From: Pyrobaculum ferrireducens
GTDB taxonomy: Archaea > Thermoproteota > Thermoprotei > Thermoproteales > Thermoproteaceae
Direction: 5' to 3'
Assembly: GCF_000234805.1 (NCBI RefSeq)
Contig: NC_016645.1
Coordinates: forward strand, 2,084,391-2,148,390
DNA length: 64,000 nucleotides
Shown: positions 41,048 to 49,198 of the stretch, piece after piece
Layout: every line of letters starts with the position of its first letter
Position numbering within the stretch: position 1 is the first letter of the stretch
The notes under the pieces: model-generated
What the model saw: the letters and a program-made list of their open reading frames with translations, nothing else
The model's database searches: none
What the model was told of the DNA's origin: nothing
Made by a program: the position numbers and the translations under genes

Positions 41048-42136
41048 CTAGAGGTGCGCCAGTATTCTGTGGAAGGTGTCTCTCAGCGCCGGCCTCTTCC
41101 CGGCCTCCCTGGCGATGGCGGCCAGCTCCTCCACCGAGGCGCTGTGCCTCGCACCGGCTGAGGTGAGGACGGCTTCGTTGTACATGGTCCCTACGAGGTC
41201 GTTCGCCCCGGCGAGGAGGAGCGTCGAGGCTAGCTTCTTACCGACGGAGAGCCAGTAGGCCCCCACCTTGAGGGCGCCCCCCAGTATCAGCCTAGCTATT
41301 GCCACCACCTTTACGTCGTATGTAGAGGGGGCTGGCCGGGTCACCACGCCTCTGGCGTGTAGCTCGGTGTTGAGGGGGTTGAACTTGACGGGTATAAACA
41401 GCATCAAGCCGCCGGTCTTCTCCTGGAGCTCTTTTACGCGGAAGATGTGGTCCACCACGTGCTCCTCCCTCTCGACGTGGCCGTAGAGCATGGTGGCGTT
41501 GCTGGGGATGCCCAGCTTGTGGGCGACCTCCGCTATCTGTATCCACTCCTCGCCGGAGATTTTGTGGGGGGACACCACCCTCCTCACCTCGTCGGCGAAG
41601 ATCTCCGCGCCGCCCCCCGATATGGCGTCGAGACCTGCGTCCCTCCACCGGGCCAGCACCTCCCCCCAGCTCATCCCCCAGAGCTTTGCGTAGTACGCCA
41701 CCTCCGCCATTGTGGGGCCTTTGATGACGACGCGCGGCGCCCTCTTCTTCACAGCCTTGAAAAGCTCGTCGAAGTACTCGGGCTTTAGGAACGGGTTGAA
41801 GCCGCCGTTGACGTGTAGCTCCGTCACCCCCAGCTCCTTGGCGAAGCGCTCCACAAGCGCCCCCACCTCCTCAGGGCTCCTTAGGTAGCCCTCTCCGTGG
41901 CCGGGGAGTCTGTAGAAGGCGCATATGGGGCACTTAGCCACGCATATGTTTGTGTAGTTTATCACTACGTTGTTGACGAAGGTCACCACGTCGCCGAAGA
42001 GCTTCTGCGTATAGAGGTGCGCCGCCTCTGCCAAGGTGAAGAAGTCTACCTCGCGCATTAGGTAGACGGCGTCGCCCCTGTCCAAGCCCCTCGCGGCCAT
42101 CTCCAGAACCTCCCCCACAGTTGCCACGTACGTCAC
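41048..42136 (-). CDS. mqnE: Aminodeoxyfutalosine synthase (radical SAM)
   Basis: A 362-residue radical SAM enzyme. The [4Fe-4S] motif CVAKCPICAFY (CxxxCxxC) lies near residue 68. HVNGGFNPFLKPEYF, ISGGGAEIF (about residue 195), NATMLYGHVEREEHVVDH and the late GANDLVGTMYNEAV match MqnE, which joins a chorismate-derived enol to SAM's adenosyl group in futalosine menaquinone synthesis. The CofG/CofH FO-synthase family is the nearest alternative. The start may be GTG 42127, 26 bp from TTTAAA, instead of 42136. It is divergent to mqnC. Confidence 0.82.
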   Translation of the reverse strand: MTYVATVGEVLEMAARGLDRGDAVYLMREVDFFTLAEAAHLYTQKLFGDVVTFVNNVVINYTNICVAKCPICAFYRLPGHGEGYLRSPEEVGALVERFAKELGVTELHVNGGFNPFLKPEYFDELFKAVKKRAPRVVIKGPTMAEVAYYAKLWGMSWGEVLARWRDAGLDAISGGGAEIFADEVRRVVSPHKISGEEWIQIAEVAHKLGIPSNATMLYGHVEREEHVVDHIFRVKELQEKTGGLMLFIPVKFNPLNTELHARGVVTRPAPSTYDVKVVAIARLILGGALKVGAYWLSVGKKLASTLLLAGANDLVGTMYNEAVLTSAGARHSASVEELAAIAREAGKRPALRDTFHRILAHL

Positions 42137-42211
42137 GCGTTTCGCCCTTTTTAAATTTCTGTCAACGTGTGGCTAACTACAAAACTTATAAGATGCACAC
42201 GACGCCGGTCT

Positions 42212-43246
42212 GTGGAGTACGGGAGGGGGGATATCGAGAGGCTTTTGAAAGAGGACCTCTGGGCCCTGGGGAGGAGGGCGTATGAGATTCGGAAGAGGCT
42301 GTATGGAGACGCCGCAACGTACATCAGCAACATGGTGCTGAACTACACCAACGTCTGCGTGGTGGGCTGTAGCTTCTGCGCCTTCTACCGCCCGCCGGGG
42401 CACGGGGAGGCCTACAGCTACACGGTGGAGGAGGCGGTTAAGCGCGTGCTGGCGGTGGACGCGGTCCACGGCCTTAGGCAGGTGCTTATCCAGGGCGGGG
42501 TGAACCCCGACATCGGGATTGAGTATTTCGAAGAGCTCTTCCGCGCCCTCAAGGCGAAGGCCCCCCACATAGCCATCCACGCCCTGTCGCCGCTTGAGGT
42601 GGAGTACCTCTCCCGGAGGGAGAGGGCCACGTACCGCGAGGTGCTTGAGAGGCTCAAGGCGGCGGGTATGGACACCATGCCGGGGGGCGGCGGGGAGATC
42701 CTCGTGGATAGGGTGAGGAGGGGGATCGCGCCTAGGAAGATAGACAGTGCCACGTGGCTGAGGATTATGGAAGAGGCGCATAAACTCGGCATCTACACCT
42801 CCGCCACCATGATGTACGGCCACGTAGAGACACTGAGCGACATAGCCGAGCACATGTACAAAATCGCAGAGCTACAGAAAAAGACAGGTGGCTTCATGGC
42901 GTTCATTGCCTGGAACTTCGAGCCTGGGACGAGCGAGCTGGGTCGGAAGATCCCCTACCCTAAGACCTCCGCGACGCTTCTCAGGATGGTGGCCGTGGCC
43001 CGGATAGTTTTCGAGGGGCTGATTCCCCACATACAGGCTGGGTGGCTCACCACGGGGCCCGAGACGGCGCAGCTGGCGCTTTACTTCGGGGCGGACGACT
43101 TCGGCGGCACTCTGTACGAGGAGAAGGTGCTGGAGTGGAAAAGGGCCGAGGCGCCCATTGACAGGCGGGCCGACGTCGTCAATATCATCAAGTCGGCTGG
43201 GTTCACCCCGGTGGAGAGGGACAACTGGTACCGGCCGGTGTCGTGA
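42212..43246 (+). CDS. mqnC: Dehypoxanthine futalosine cyclase-like radical SAM enzyme
   Basis: A 344-residue radical SAM enzyme. The cluster motif is CVVGCSFCAFY (about residues 43-53). VLIQGGVNPDIGIEYFEELF, MPGGGGEILVDRVR, TSATMMYGHVETL and GADDFGGTLYEEKV match MqnC, which cyclises dehypoxanthinyl futalosine to the naphthoquinone precursor. The upstream in-frame start (42167) overlaps the promoter; GTG 42212 lies 25 bp from CTTATAAG. With mqnE opposite and mqnA at 55081, three futalosine pathway genes lie within 15 kb. It overlaps the next gene by 4 bp. Confidence 0.82.
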   Translation: MEYGRGDIERLLKEDLWALGRRAYEIRKRLYGDAATYISNMVLNYTNVCVVGCSFCAFYRPPGHGEAYSYTVEEAVKRVLAVDAVHGLRQVLIQGGVNPDIGIEYFEELFRALKAKAPHIAIHALSPLEVEYLSRRERATYREVLERLKAAGMDTMPGGGGEILVDRVRRGIAPRKIDSATWLRIMEEAHKLGIYTSATMMYGHVETLSDIAEHMYKIAELQKKTGGFMAFIAWNFEPGTSELGRKIPYPKTSATLLRMVAVARIVFEGLIPHIQAGWLTTGPETAQLALYFGADDFGGTLYEEKVLEWKRAEAPIDRRADVVNIIKSAGFTPVERDNWYRPVS

Positions 43247-43767
43247 CCCCCCTCGACCTGATAATAGCGCTCGTACTGTTGATAGGTGGGTGGTACTCCG
43301 CCTCTCATCTAGCGGCCCGCTTGTTCAACGCGAGGGCGGCGCGTCGTTGCCAATGCGAGGTGGTGAGGAGCATTGGAAACCCGGCCTCGCTCTTCCTCGA
43401 CTTAAACTGCGGCGGCGTCAAGCTGGAGCTCCTAATAAACAGATTGCCGTGGGACAACCCCATAAACCTCGCCGCCTCTGTGGTGGCGGGTAGGAGGCCC
43501 TACGCCCTAGTTAGGTTTAAGACGAGCCGCGACTTGGGCGTCTTCGACGCGTCGAGGTCGGGGGGAGGCCGGAGGGTAGGCAACTACTATCTTGTCAACA
43601 CGTCAGGCCCCCGCGAGGTGGTGGACAGGGCGCTGGAGCTCGCCGACAGCCTGGGGGCGTGGCGCGTGACTGCGTCTAACCACCTCGTCCAGTTGCTGTT
43701 TCCCTACGTGGACTGCCGCCGCGTGGTGGAGGCCTCGCTGAAATTTTACAATGGTCTATCATTATAA
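43243..43767 (+). CDS. Membrane-anchored hypothetical protein coupled to mqnC
   Basis: A 174-residue protein with one N-terminal membrane helix (LDLIIALVLLIGGWYSASHLA) and a soluble alpha/beta domain (KLELLINRLPWDNPINLAAS, VVDRALELADSLGAWRVTAS). Three Cys occur near residues 37-57 (CQCEVV, NCGGVK). GTG 43243 overlaps the mqnC stop codon (GTGA), so it is probably translated together with mqnC and may support membrane-associated menaquinone synthesis; that is inferred only from position. No family is recognised. Confidence 0.55.
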   Translation: MTPLDLIIALVLLIGGWYSASHLAARLFNARAARRCQCEVVRSIGNPASLFLDLNCGGVKLELLINRLPWDNPINLAASVVAGRRPYALVRFKTSRDLGVFDASRSGGGRRVGNYYLVNTSGPREVVDRALELADSLGAWRVTASNHLVQLLFPYVDCRRVVEASLKFYNGLSL

Positions 43768-43861
43768 ATTCTGAATTTTGGCTATAGTTAAAGTTTGTAA
43801 AACCGCAGAGTAACAAGTTTAGGCTAAATGAATTTTTATTAATGGCAAATAGACGTACCAC

Positions 43862-45625
43862 ATGCTCGACACTCCAGCACCCTACGTCCTGTTAGGTTTA
43901 ATACTGTATTTTTTGACTTTCCGCTTCTACGCAAGGTGGATTGATAAAAAGATCTGGGAGACCGACCCCAACAGGCCTACGCCGGCGAGGATGTACTTCG
44001 ACGGCGTGGAGTACTTCCCCGTCTCTAAATACGTCCTCTTTGGCTACCAGTTCAAGTCAGTGGCGGCGCTCGGCCCCATCGTGGGGCCTCTAACCGGTGT
44101 GTTGTTCTTCGGCTGGGTGCCCGCCCTGCTCTGGGTGATCTTCGGCAACATGTTCATAGGCTGGGCCCAGGACTACTCAGCCATGATGATGTCGGTGAGA
44201 AGCGAGGGCCGCTCCATGGGTCCCATTACCTACAAACTGCTGGGAGACAGGGCGAGGAAAATCCTCCTCGTCTATCTCATCTTCTACCTAATAATTATCA
44301 CCGCCGTGTTTGAGTGGGTTATCATAGACGTGTTAAACAGAGTGCCCGGCACCTTCACGGCAGTCCTCTTCGTCCTCTTCGGCGGTGTTGTCTTCGGCTA
44401 CTTGATATTCCAGAGGCGCATGGACGTGTTGGTAGCCACCGCGGTAGCCCTCCTCATTGTTTTAGTTGGCTACTTCACTGTGGCGCTGGTCCCCGCGGTG
44501 AGGCAGCCAGGCACCAACTTCTTGGACAGTCCTGACTTCTTCAAGACCTATAACTTCGATCCCAAGCTCACGTGGCCAGGCACCGCCACCGTCCTCTTCT
44601 GGCTAGTGATACTTTCCATACTGTACTACATCTCGGCAATTACGCCGATGCCTAGGTTCCTACTCCCAACGGTTTACGTGGGGTACCTACCGTCTATAAT
44701 TGCCTTGGTGTTGGTGTTGCTGGCGGCGATATTCAGCCCCTTGACCGGCCTCACCATAAAGCAACAGTCCTTTACGTCTCTCTACGTAGATCCGCTGAAG
44801 AACCCACAAGGCGGCCCCCTGTGGCCCATACTATTCGTCACTATAGCATGCGGCGCAATCTCCGGCTGGCACAGCCTCGTATCCTCCGGCTTAACTTCTA
44901 AACAATTGGAGTACGAGACAGATGCCCTGCCGGTCGGAGGCGGCGCCATGATGACAGAGGGCGCGGTGGCGCTCTCCTCAATCGCCGCAATTATGGTTTT
45001 GTCGCAACCTCCCGCTGGGGCCGCCGCCTATGTGCAGGGAGCCACGTTATTAACTGGTAGCCTCTTGAAAGTACCCGACGTGTACATGAATATCCTATAC
45101 GGTATATTTGTCACTGTTATGGGTCTAATAACATCAATGCTTTTCGTGAGAGTTTTTAGGCTCATCATGGCTGAGTTATTTGAAGAAAGCCCGCTGGGCA
45201 ATAAATACATATCGCCGATAGTAATATTGATACTTGCAGGCTTCCTGGCGTTAGTCGGGAGCTGGACAAATCTATGGATCTTTTTCGGAGGGACCAACCA
45301 GCTACTTGCCGGTCTAGCCCTGTTGCTAGTTGCCATATTCCTTAGCAGTGTAAAGAAGCCCAGCGCATATGTATTCATCCCGGGCATATTCATGGCGATT
45401 ACGACGCTGGCCGCCCTCGCCTGGGAGACCTACGTCTACGCGCTCTACGCCATTAACAACAAGCCCATCGGCGTACAAGCCGCAGCCGCGAAGCTCTACG
45501 GCCAGGGCTTGGTACAGGCGTCTAACCTCCTGTCGGCGGCATTCGGCGCACTCCTTCTGGTGCTGGGCGTAGTGATGACCTACTACCTAATAACGGGCTG
45601 GGCTAAATACAGAGCAAACAAATAA
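43862..45625 (+). CDS. cstA: CstA-family transporter
   Basis: A 587-residue polytopic membrane protein with about 16 hydrophobic segments. Conserved CstA blocks include FGYQFKSVAALGPIVGPLTG, GWAQDYSAMMMSVRSEGRSM, GAISGWHSLVSSGLTSKQLE and ALSSIAAIMVL. The family (carbon starvation protein A, BtsT) imports peptides or pyruvate in bacteria; the substrate here is unknown. It is shorter than E. coli CstA (about 700 residues), as archaeal members are. Start ATG 43862 has TTTTTATTAATGG about 24 bp upstream. The small protein/Get3 operon begins 22 bp downstream with its own TATA-like box. Confidence 0.9.
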   Translation: MLDTPAPYVLLGLILYFLTFRFYARWIDKKIWETDPNRPTPARMYFDGVEYFPVSKYVLFGYQFKSVAALGPIVGPLTGVLFFGWVPALLWVIFGNMFIGWAQDYSAMMMSVRSEGRSMGPITYKLLGDRARKILLVYLIFYLIIITAVFEWVIIDVLNRVPGTFTAVLFVLFGGVVFGYLIFQRRMDVLVATAVALLIVLVGYFTVALVPAVRQPGTNFLDSPDFFKTYNFDPKLTWPGTATVLFWLVILSILYYISAITPMPRFLLPTVYVGYLPSIIALVLVLLAAIFSPLTGLTIKQQSFTSLYVDPLKNPQGGPLWPILFVTIACGAISGWHSLVSSGLTSKQLEYETDALPVGGGAMMTEGAVALSSIAAIMVLSQPPAGAAAYVQGATLLTGSLLKVPDVYMNILYGIFVTVMGLITSMLFVRVFRLIMAELFEESPLGNKYISPIVILILAGFLALVGSWTNLWIFFGGTNQLLAGLALLLVAIFLSSVKKPSAYVFIPGIFMAITTLAALAWETYVYALYAINNKPIGVQAAAAKLYGQGLVQASNLLSAAFGALLLVLGVVMTYYLITGWAKYRANK

Positions 45626-45647
45626 ATACAGAAGTAGCATAGAAACC

Positions 45648-45896
45648 ATGGGTCTTCTAGATAGGTTGAGGGAAGTGGTCGAGGGCCTCACGGTACACGG
45701 CCAGTCGACGGCAATATTGAAGGTGAAGGCGCAGATAGACAACTTATTCATGATCATCACCCTGGGCGACATGTTGGGGATCCCCATCCTGCCGCCTTAC
45801 TACTCCATGAGGCTTCTGCCCTACGTCTTTCCAAATATCCAGAACTGGAAGAGGTACATGCTGAGGGAGAGGGACTTCACCGACTTAGTGACATGA
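45648..45896 (+). CDS. Small Get3-associated protein A (GIP/RLLPYV family)
   Basis: An 82-residue protein of no named family known to me. A hydrophobic segment (NLFMIITLGDMLGIPILPPY) is followed by YYSMRLLPYVFP and a charged tail. It is clearly paralogous to the 84-residue protein at 47872-48126: both carry GDxxGIP and then YYSxRLLPYVxP. Each small gene overlaps a Get3/ArsA-type ATPase gene by 4 bp, so the pairing is deliberate. The hydrophobic stretch could be a membrane helix or hairpin, making it a candidate membrane receptor or client of the ATPase. A TATA-like AAATAAATAC overlaps the cstA stop codon. Confidence 0.65.
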   Translation: MGLLDRLREVVEGLTVHGQSTAILKVKAQIDNLFMIITLGDMLGIPILPPYYSMRLLPYVFPNIQNWKRYMLRERDFTDLVT

Positions 45897-46501
45897 AGGG
45901 GCTTTCTGGCCTACTGCAGGAGAACCCCAGCCTGAGGGTGTTTATCTACGCGGGTAAGGGGGGTCTTGGGAAGACCACGCTGAGCGCCGCCACGTCTCTA
46001 AAACTCTCGTCTATGGGCAAGAAGACGCTGGTCTTCAGCACAGATCCCCAGGCGTCGCTTAGCGACGTGTTTGAGCAGAACGTCTTTGGGAAGGGGGAGG
46101 TGAAGCTGGCGGATAATCTCTGGGTGATGGAGATAGACGCTGATAAGAAGATCAACGAGTACGTATCCTCGATAAAGAAGAAGATTATCGACATGTACCG
46201 CCTCGACGCTCTGCCTAAGGATATTGAGGAGTACATCGACAGCGCGGCGGCTGAGCCTGCCATGTACGAAAGCGCGGTGTACGACGCCATGGTGGACGTG
46301 GTGTCAGAGGGGAAGTATGACTACTACGTCTTCGACATGCCCCCCTTTGGGCACGGCATCAGGATGATCGCAATTGCAGATGTGTTGAGCCAGTGGGTTG
46401 AGAAGATTACCGAGTTGAGGAAGCAGGCCTACGAGTACGGGAGGGTGGCGGCGTCTCTAAAAAAGGCAGAAGCTGACCTACGAAGACGAGATATTGAATG
46501 A
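45893..46501 (+). CDS. Get3/ArsA-type ATPase 1, N-terminal part (frameshifted at A6 run)
   Basis: A 202-codon frame carrying the deviant Walker A YAGKGGLGKTTL (signature Lys 22), switch I STDPQASLSDVF (Asp 51) and a switch II-like FDMPPFGHGIRM. These are the features of Get3/TRC40 and ArsA ATPases, which target tail-anchored membrane proteins or drive arsenite pumps. The frame ends at TGA 46499 in non-homologous residues (EADLRRRDIE). Reading one base fewer in the run of six A (46459-46464) gives ...ASLKRQKLTYEDEILNELEY and continues into the next frame to a normal ~335-residue protein. It is a real frameshift, a sequencing error or a site of transcriptional slippage. Confidence 0.8.
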   Translation: MKGLSGLLQENPSLRVFIYAGKGGLGKTTLSAATSLKLSSMGKKTLVFSTDPQASLSDVFEQNVFGKGEVKLADNLWVMEIDADKKINEYVSSIKKKIIDMYRLDALPKDIEEYIDSAAAEPAMYESAVYDAMVDVVSEGKYDYYVFDMPPFGHGIRMIAIADVLSQWVEKITELRKQAYEYGRVAASLKKAEADLRRRDIE

Positions 46502-46898
46502 GCTGGAGTACATTAGGGGGCGCATCGTCAAGTTTAGAGACATCATCATGAATACGAAGACCACGGCGTTTATGATGGTCATGACACCTGAGCGGATGAC
46601 TATTGTCGACACGGAGAAGGCACTGGAGATGTTCGACTCCCTGGGGCTTAAGCTCACCGGGATTGTCCTCAACCAGGTGTACCCCCCCGACCTCGCCAAG
46701 CGGCCGGACGCGCCTGCCTACATCAAGAGGAGGGTGGAGGAGCAGAGGAAGTACGTAGCGGAGATTGTGGACAAGTTTGGCAAATACCTCGTAGCTGTGA
46801 TACCTATGTTGAACAGGGAGCCCAAGGGGCTGGAGGTGCTTAGAGGCGTTGCTGAGGAGCTCTGGAAGCCTTCGAGGAGGGTGGAGGAGTACCTATGA
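46494..46898 (+). CDS. Get3/ArsA-type ATPase 1, C-terminal part
   Basis: A 134-codon frame, +1 relative to the preceding one, that encodes the rest of the same ATPase: ELEYIRGRIVKFRDIIMNTK, TTAFMMVMTPERMTIVDTEK, and LGLKLTGIVLNQVYPPDLAK, the NQV/NxxxP adenine-binding element of Get3/ArsA. Homology extends upstream of the nominal TTG start to about 46461, which shows that it is a continuation and not a separate gene. No Shine-Dalgarno sequence precedes it. It overlaps the second ATPase gene by 4 bp. The family's Cys-x-x-Cys zinc motif is missing, as in many archaeal homologs. Confidence 0.8.
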   Translation: MNELEYIRGRIVKFRDIIMNTKTTAFMMVMTPERMTIVDTEKALEMFDSLGLKLTGIVLNQVYPPDLAKRPDAPAYIKRRVEEQRKYVAEIVDKFGKYLVAVIPMLNREPKGLEVLRGVAEELWKPSRRVEEYL

Positions 46899-47875
46899 AG
46901 CAGTTGCTGGGGCAGAGGATTAAGTTCCTCTTCTTCGGCGGCAAGGGCGGCGTGGGTAAGACTGTCGTCGCGGCCGCCACGGCGCTGTACCTAGCCGAGG
47001 TGGCTGGGGAAAAGACGCTACTCGCCAGCTTCAACCCTGTGCACTCCCTCTCTTCTGTATTTGGACAGGACTTGTCTGGGGGGGTGGTTAAGGAGGTGGC
47101 GGGGGCGCGCAACCTCTGGGCCGTGGAGGTGCAGTACGACGACATTGTGGAGAGGTACAAGACGAGGATCACCACGTTGCTGAGGGAGATGCTTAAGATG
47201 GCCGAGCTCTCTGTGGACATCAAGCCGCTGGTGGACATCGCCACGACTAACCCGGCGTTTCACGAGGCCGCCGCCTTCGACAAGATGATGGACGTTGTCC
47301 TGAAGGAGGGCGCCAACTTTGACAGAGTTGTTTTCGACATGGCGGCGGTGGCCAACGCGGTGAGGCTCATCGGCTTGTCTAAGCTCTACGGCGCGTGGCT
47401 TCAGAGGACTATTAAGATGAGGATGGAGACCCTGTCCCTAAAGGAGCAGCTGTCATTCCGCAAGGATAAGGTAAGGCAGGAAATTGAAAGGGACCCCGTG
47501 CTCCACGAGTTGCAAGACCTCTACCAGAGGTATATGAAGGTCCGCGCCGTGTTGACCGACCCGGCCGCCACGCGTTTTGTCTTCGTGACGATACCCACTG
47601 TGCTGTCGATCTCCGTGGTGCAGAGGTTTATTGAGATGGTGAAGGCCTACGAGATACCGTTCGGCGGCGTGGTGGTGAACATGGTAATCCCCAGGGAGGA
47701 GGCTGAGAGAGACGCCACCGGCTTCCTAAAGAGTAAATACGACGAGCAACAGAGAAATCTCGAGCTGGTTAGGCGCTCCTTCGCGCCCCACATCCTGGCC
47801 TCCGTGAGGCTCTTTCCCGAGGACATAGTGGGGCTGGAGAGGCTGAGGCAGTTTATGAAGGAACTTGTTTCATGA
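46895..47875 (+). CDS. Get3/ArsA-type ATPase 2 with altered switch I
   Basis: A 326-residue paralog of the preceding ATPase. Walker A is intact (FGGKGGVGKTVV, signature Lys 17), but the switch I Asp is Asn (SFNPVHSLSSVF, Asn 47). The switch II GH element is lost (FDMAAVANAVRLIGL). In yeast Get3 the equivalent Asp-to-Asn change blocks hydrolysis and holds the closed state. The C-terminal part has PFGGVVVNMVIPREEAERDA, the nucleotide-base element. It is probably a nucleotide-binding, hydrolysis-poor partner that could form a heterodimer with ATPase 1; this is inference. It is coupled by ATGA to both neighbours. Confidence 0.82.
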   Translation: MKQLLGQRIKFLFFGGKGGVGKTVVAAATALYLAEVAGEKTLLASFNPVHSLSSVFGQDLSGGVVKEVAGARNLWAVEVQYDDIVERYKTRITTLLREMLKMAELSVDIKPLVDIATTNPAFHEAAAFDKMMDVVLKEGANFDRVVFDMAAVANAVRLIGLSKLYGAWLQRTIKMRMETLSLKEQLSFRKDKVRQEIERDPVLHELQDLYQRYMKVRAVLTDPAATRFVFVTIPTVLSISVVQRFIEMVKAYEIPFGGVVVNMVIPREEAERDATGFLKSKYDEQQRNLELVRRSFAPHILASVRLFPEDIVGLERLRQFMKELVS

Positions 47876-48126
47876 GGGCCGTCCGGGACTTCCTCTTCGG
47901 CCTCCTCTTCCTCGACCTCTACAGAGAGACGGCGAAGCTCCACCGGGAGATTAGACTTCTGCTGGAGATCCTCGTCTTCGGCGACTTTGTGGGTATACCC
48001 TTCTTGACGACTTACTACTCCCTGCGCCTCCTGCCCTACGTCTACCCAACCTTCTCCGAGCTTAGGAGAGAGGCTGTGAAGGAACACGACATTTTTGACC
48101 TGCTGGGGGAGTACCATGCACACTGA
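47872..48126 (+). CDS. Small Get3-associated protein B (GIP/RLLPYV family)
   Basis: An 84-residue paralog of the protein at 45648-45896. An amphipathic start (FLFGLLFLDLYRETAKLHRE) is followed by LVFGDFVGIPFLTTYYSLRL and LPYVYP, then a charged tail with EHDIFDLL (compare ERDFTDLV in protein A). It overlaps ATPase 2 by 4 bp and the next gene by 11 bp. The symmetric order small A, ATPase 1, ATPase 2, small B suggests a complex in which each ATPase has its own small membrane-associated partner. No annotated family is known to me. Confidence 0.65.
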   Translation: MRAVRDFLFGLLFLDLYRETAKLHREIRLLLEILVFGDFVGIPFLTTYYSLRLLPYVYPTFSELRREAVKEHDIFDLLGEYHAH

Positions 48127-48547
48127 CTACAGCTGGCACGCAATCGCCGTGGGGAACCGCATCCTCGGGCTTTACAACTTCATCGTTCTGACGGCCCCGC
48201 CGAACTGGCGGCTTGTCATAATGCCGATGGCCTCCGACGTCTTCCGCCACAGGGAGGTAGACGGAGTAAAGTGGGTGAGGGACGGGGAGGTTATGCACTT
48301 CATAAAAGACGGCGCAGAGGCGTACACCCTAAAGATCAAGGCGAGGCCGGGCAGGAAGGAGGGGCGGGGCGTCCCCATAACCGTAAACGGCCACCCCGGC
48401 CACTACGCGGTGGAGGAGCGCGGGGGGAGGCTGAACCTCACAGTGCAGTTCTACTGCGACCACACGGATAGGACTCTGAAAATCACCATAGAGGGGCTGA
48501 GAGACCTGTCGGCGCTTCAGTACATCACACACAGCCGTTGCCACTAG
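48116..48547 (+). CDS. Hypothetical protein at the end of the Get3-like operon
   Basis: A 143-residue protein with a beta-rich pattern (ILGLYNFIVLTAPPNWRLVI, RLNLTVQFYCDHTDRTLKIT) and no recognised family. ATG 48116 overlaps the small-protein gene by 11 bp, so it is part of the operon. Two Cys near the C-terminus (FYCDHTD, HSRCH) with nearby His could bind metal. Its role beside the two ATPases is unknown. An upstream start at 48095 is rejected because it would overlap more of the preceding gene. Confidence 0.55.
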   Translation: MHTDYSWHAIAVGNRILGLYNFIVLTAPPNWRLVIMPMASDVFRHREVDGVKWVRDGEVMHFIKDGAEAYTLKIKARPGRKEGRGVPITVNGHPGHYAVEERGGRLNLTVQFYCDHTDRTLKITIEGLRDLSALQYITHSRCH

Positions 48548-48585
48548 TTTAACAAAGCTTTTTAACCACAGAGGGATTGGAGGCG

Positions 48586-49137
48586 ATGGAAATGGAGACC
48601 TTCGGCGGGGGCACAGCCGCGCTTTACAACGTCTTGGTGGCTATGCGGCTTTTCCACTGGGCCTACGGCCTCGCGGCGAGGAGAGTCGCGGAGCTAGCCA
48701 GCCCCGGGGCGTGTGTGCTGGAGATAGGCCCGGGGGTAGGCGAACTGCTCAAGGCGCTGGAGCGCAGGGGGTACCGGGTGGTGGGGGTAGACGCCTCCCC
48801 GCCCATGTTGAAATACGCGCAGAGGAGGGCGCCCGGCGCGTCGGTGGCCGGGGTCAGCTTCAAGATGCCGGCGAGAGAGGCCGCCTTCGACGTCGCGGTC
48901 GCCCTCTTTACGGTGCACCACTGGGGTGACCACGGCCGCTCTGTTGCGGAGGTGTGGAGAGTGCTCAAGCCGGGGGGCTACTTCCTAGTCGTAGAGGTCG
49001 ACCTCAAGAGGATGCCCCTAGCCGGGTCCCACGGCTGCACCGAGCAGTGTCTAAGAGATGTGCTGGCCACACACTTCGCAGTGGCTGTGGAGAGGAGATT
49101 CCCCCTACTCATAGGCGTCGGCAGAAAGGCGGGTTAG
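48586..49137 (+). CDS. Class I SAM-dependent methyltransferase (UbiE/Methyltransf_11-like)
   Basis: A 183-residue methyltransferase. Motif I is VLEIGPGVGELLKAL (about 44-58), motif II VVGVDASPPML, and the post-motif VWRVLKPGGYFLVVEVD is typical of Methyltransf_11. FTVHHWGDH in between is the usual substrate-side segment. MenG/UbiE-type quinone methyltransferases belong to this class, so with the mqn genes nearby a role in menaquinone methylation is conceivable but not shown. ATG 48586 follows the TTTTTAA box by 24 bp; TTG 48577 is the alternative start. Confidence 0.75.
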   Translation: MEMETFGGGTAALYNVLVAMRLFHWAYGLAARRVAELASPGACVLEIGPGVGELLKALERRGYRVVGVDASPPMLKYAQRRAPGASVAGVSFKMPAREAAFDVAVALFTVHHWGDHGRSVAEVWRVLKPGGYFLVVEVDLKRMPLAGSHGCTEQCLRDVLATHFAVAVERRFPLLIGVGRKAG

Positions 49138-49198
49138 CCCCCTTATCTGGTTCCCTAAAAAACACCAGAGTTTATAAACACCTGGTTCTCTACTGGAT

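Noticed and set aside
46455-46501. Programmed -1 ribosomal frameshift at A AAA AAG in ATPase 1
   Set aside because: The -1 frame meets a stop after four codons. Only +1-equivalent repair (A5) joins the two halves, so slippage, error or mutation fit better.
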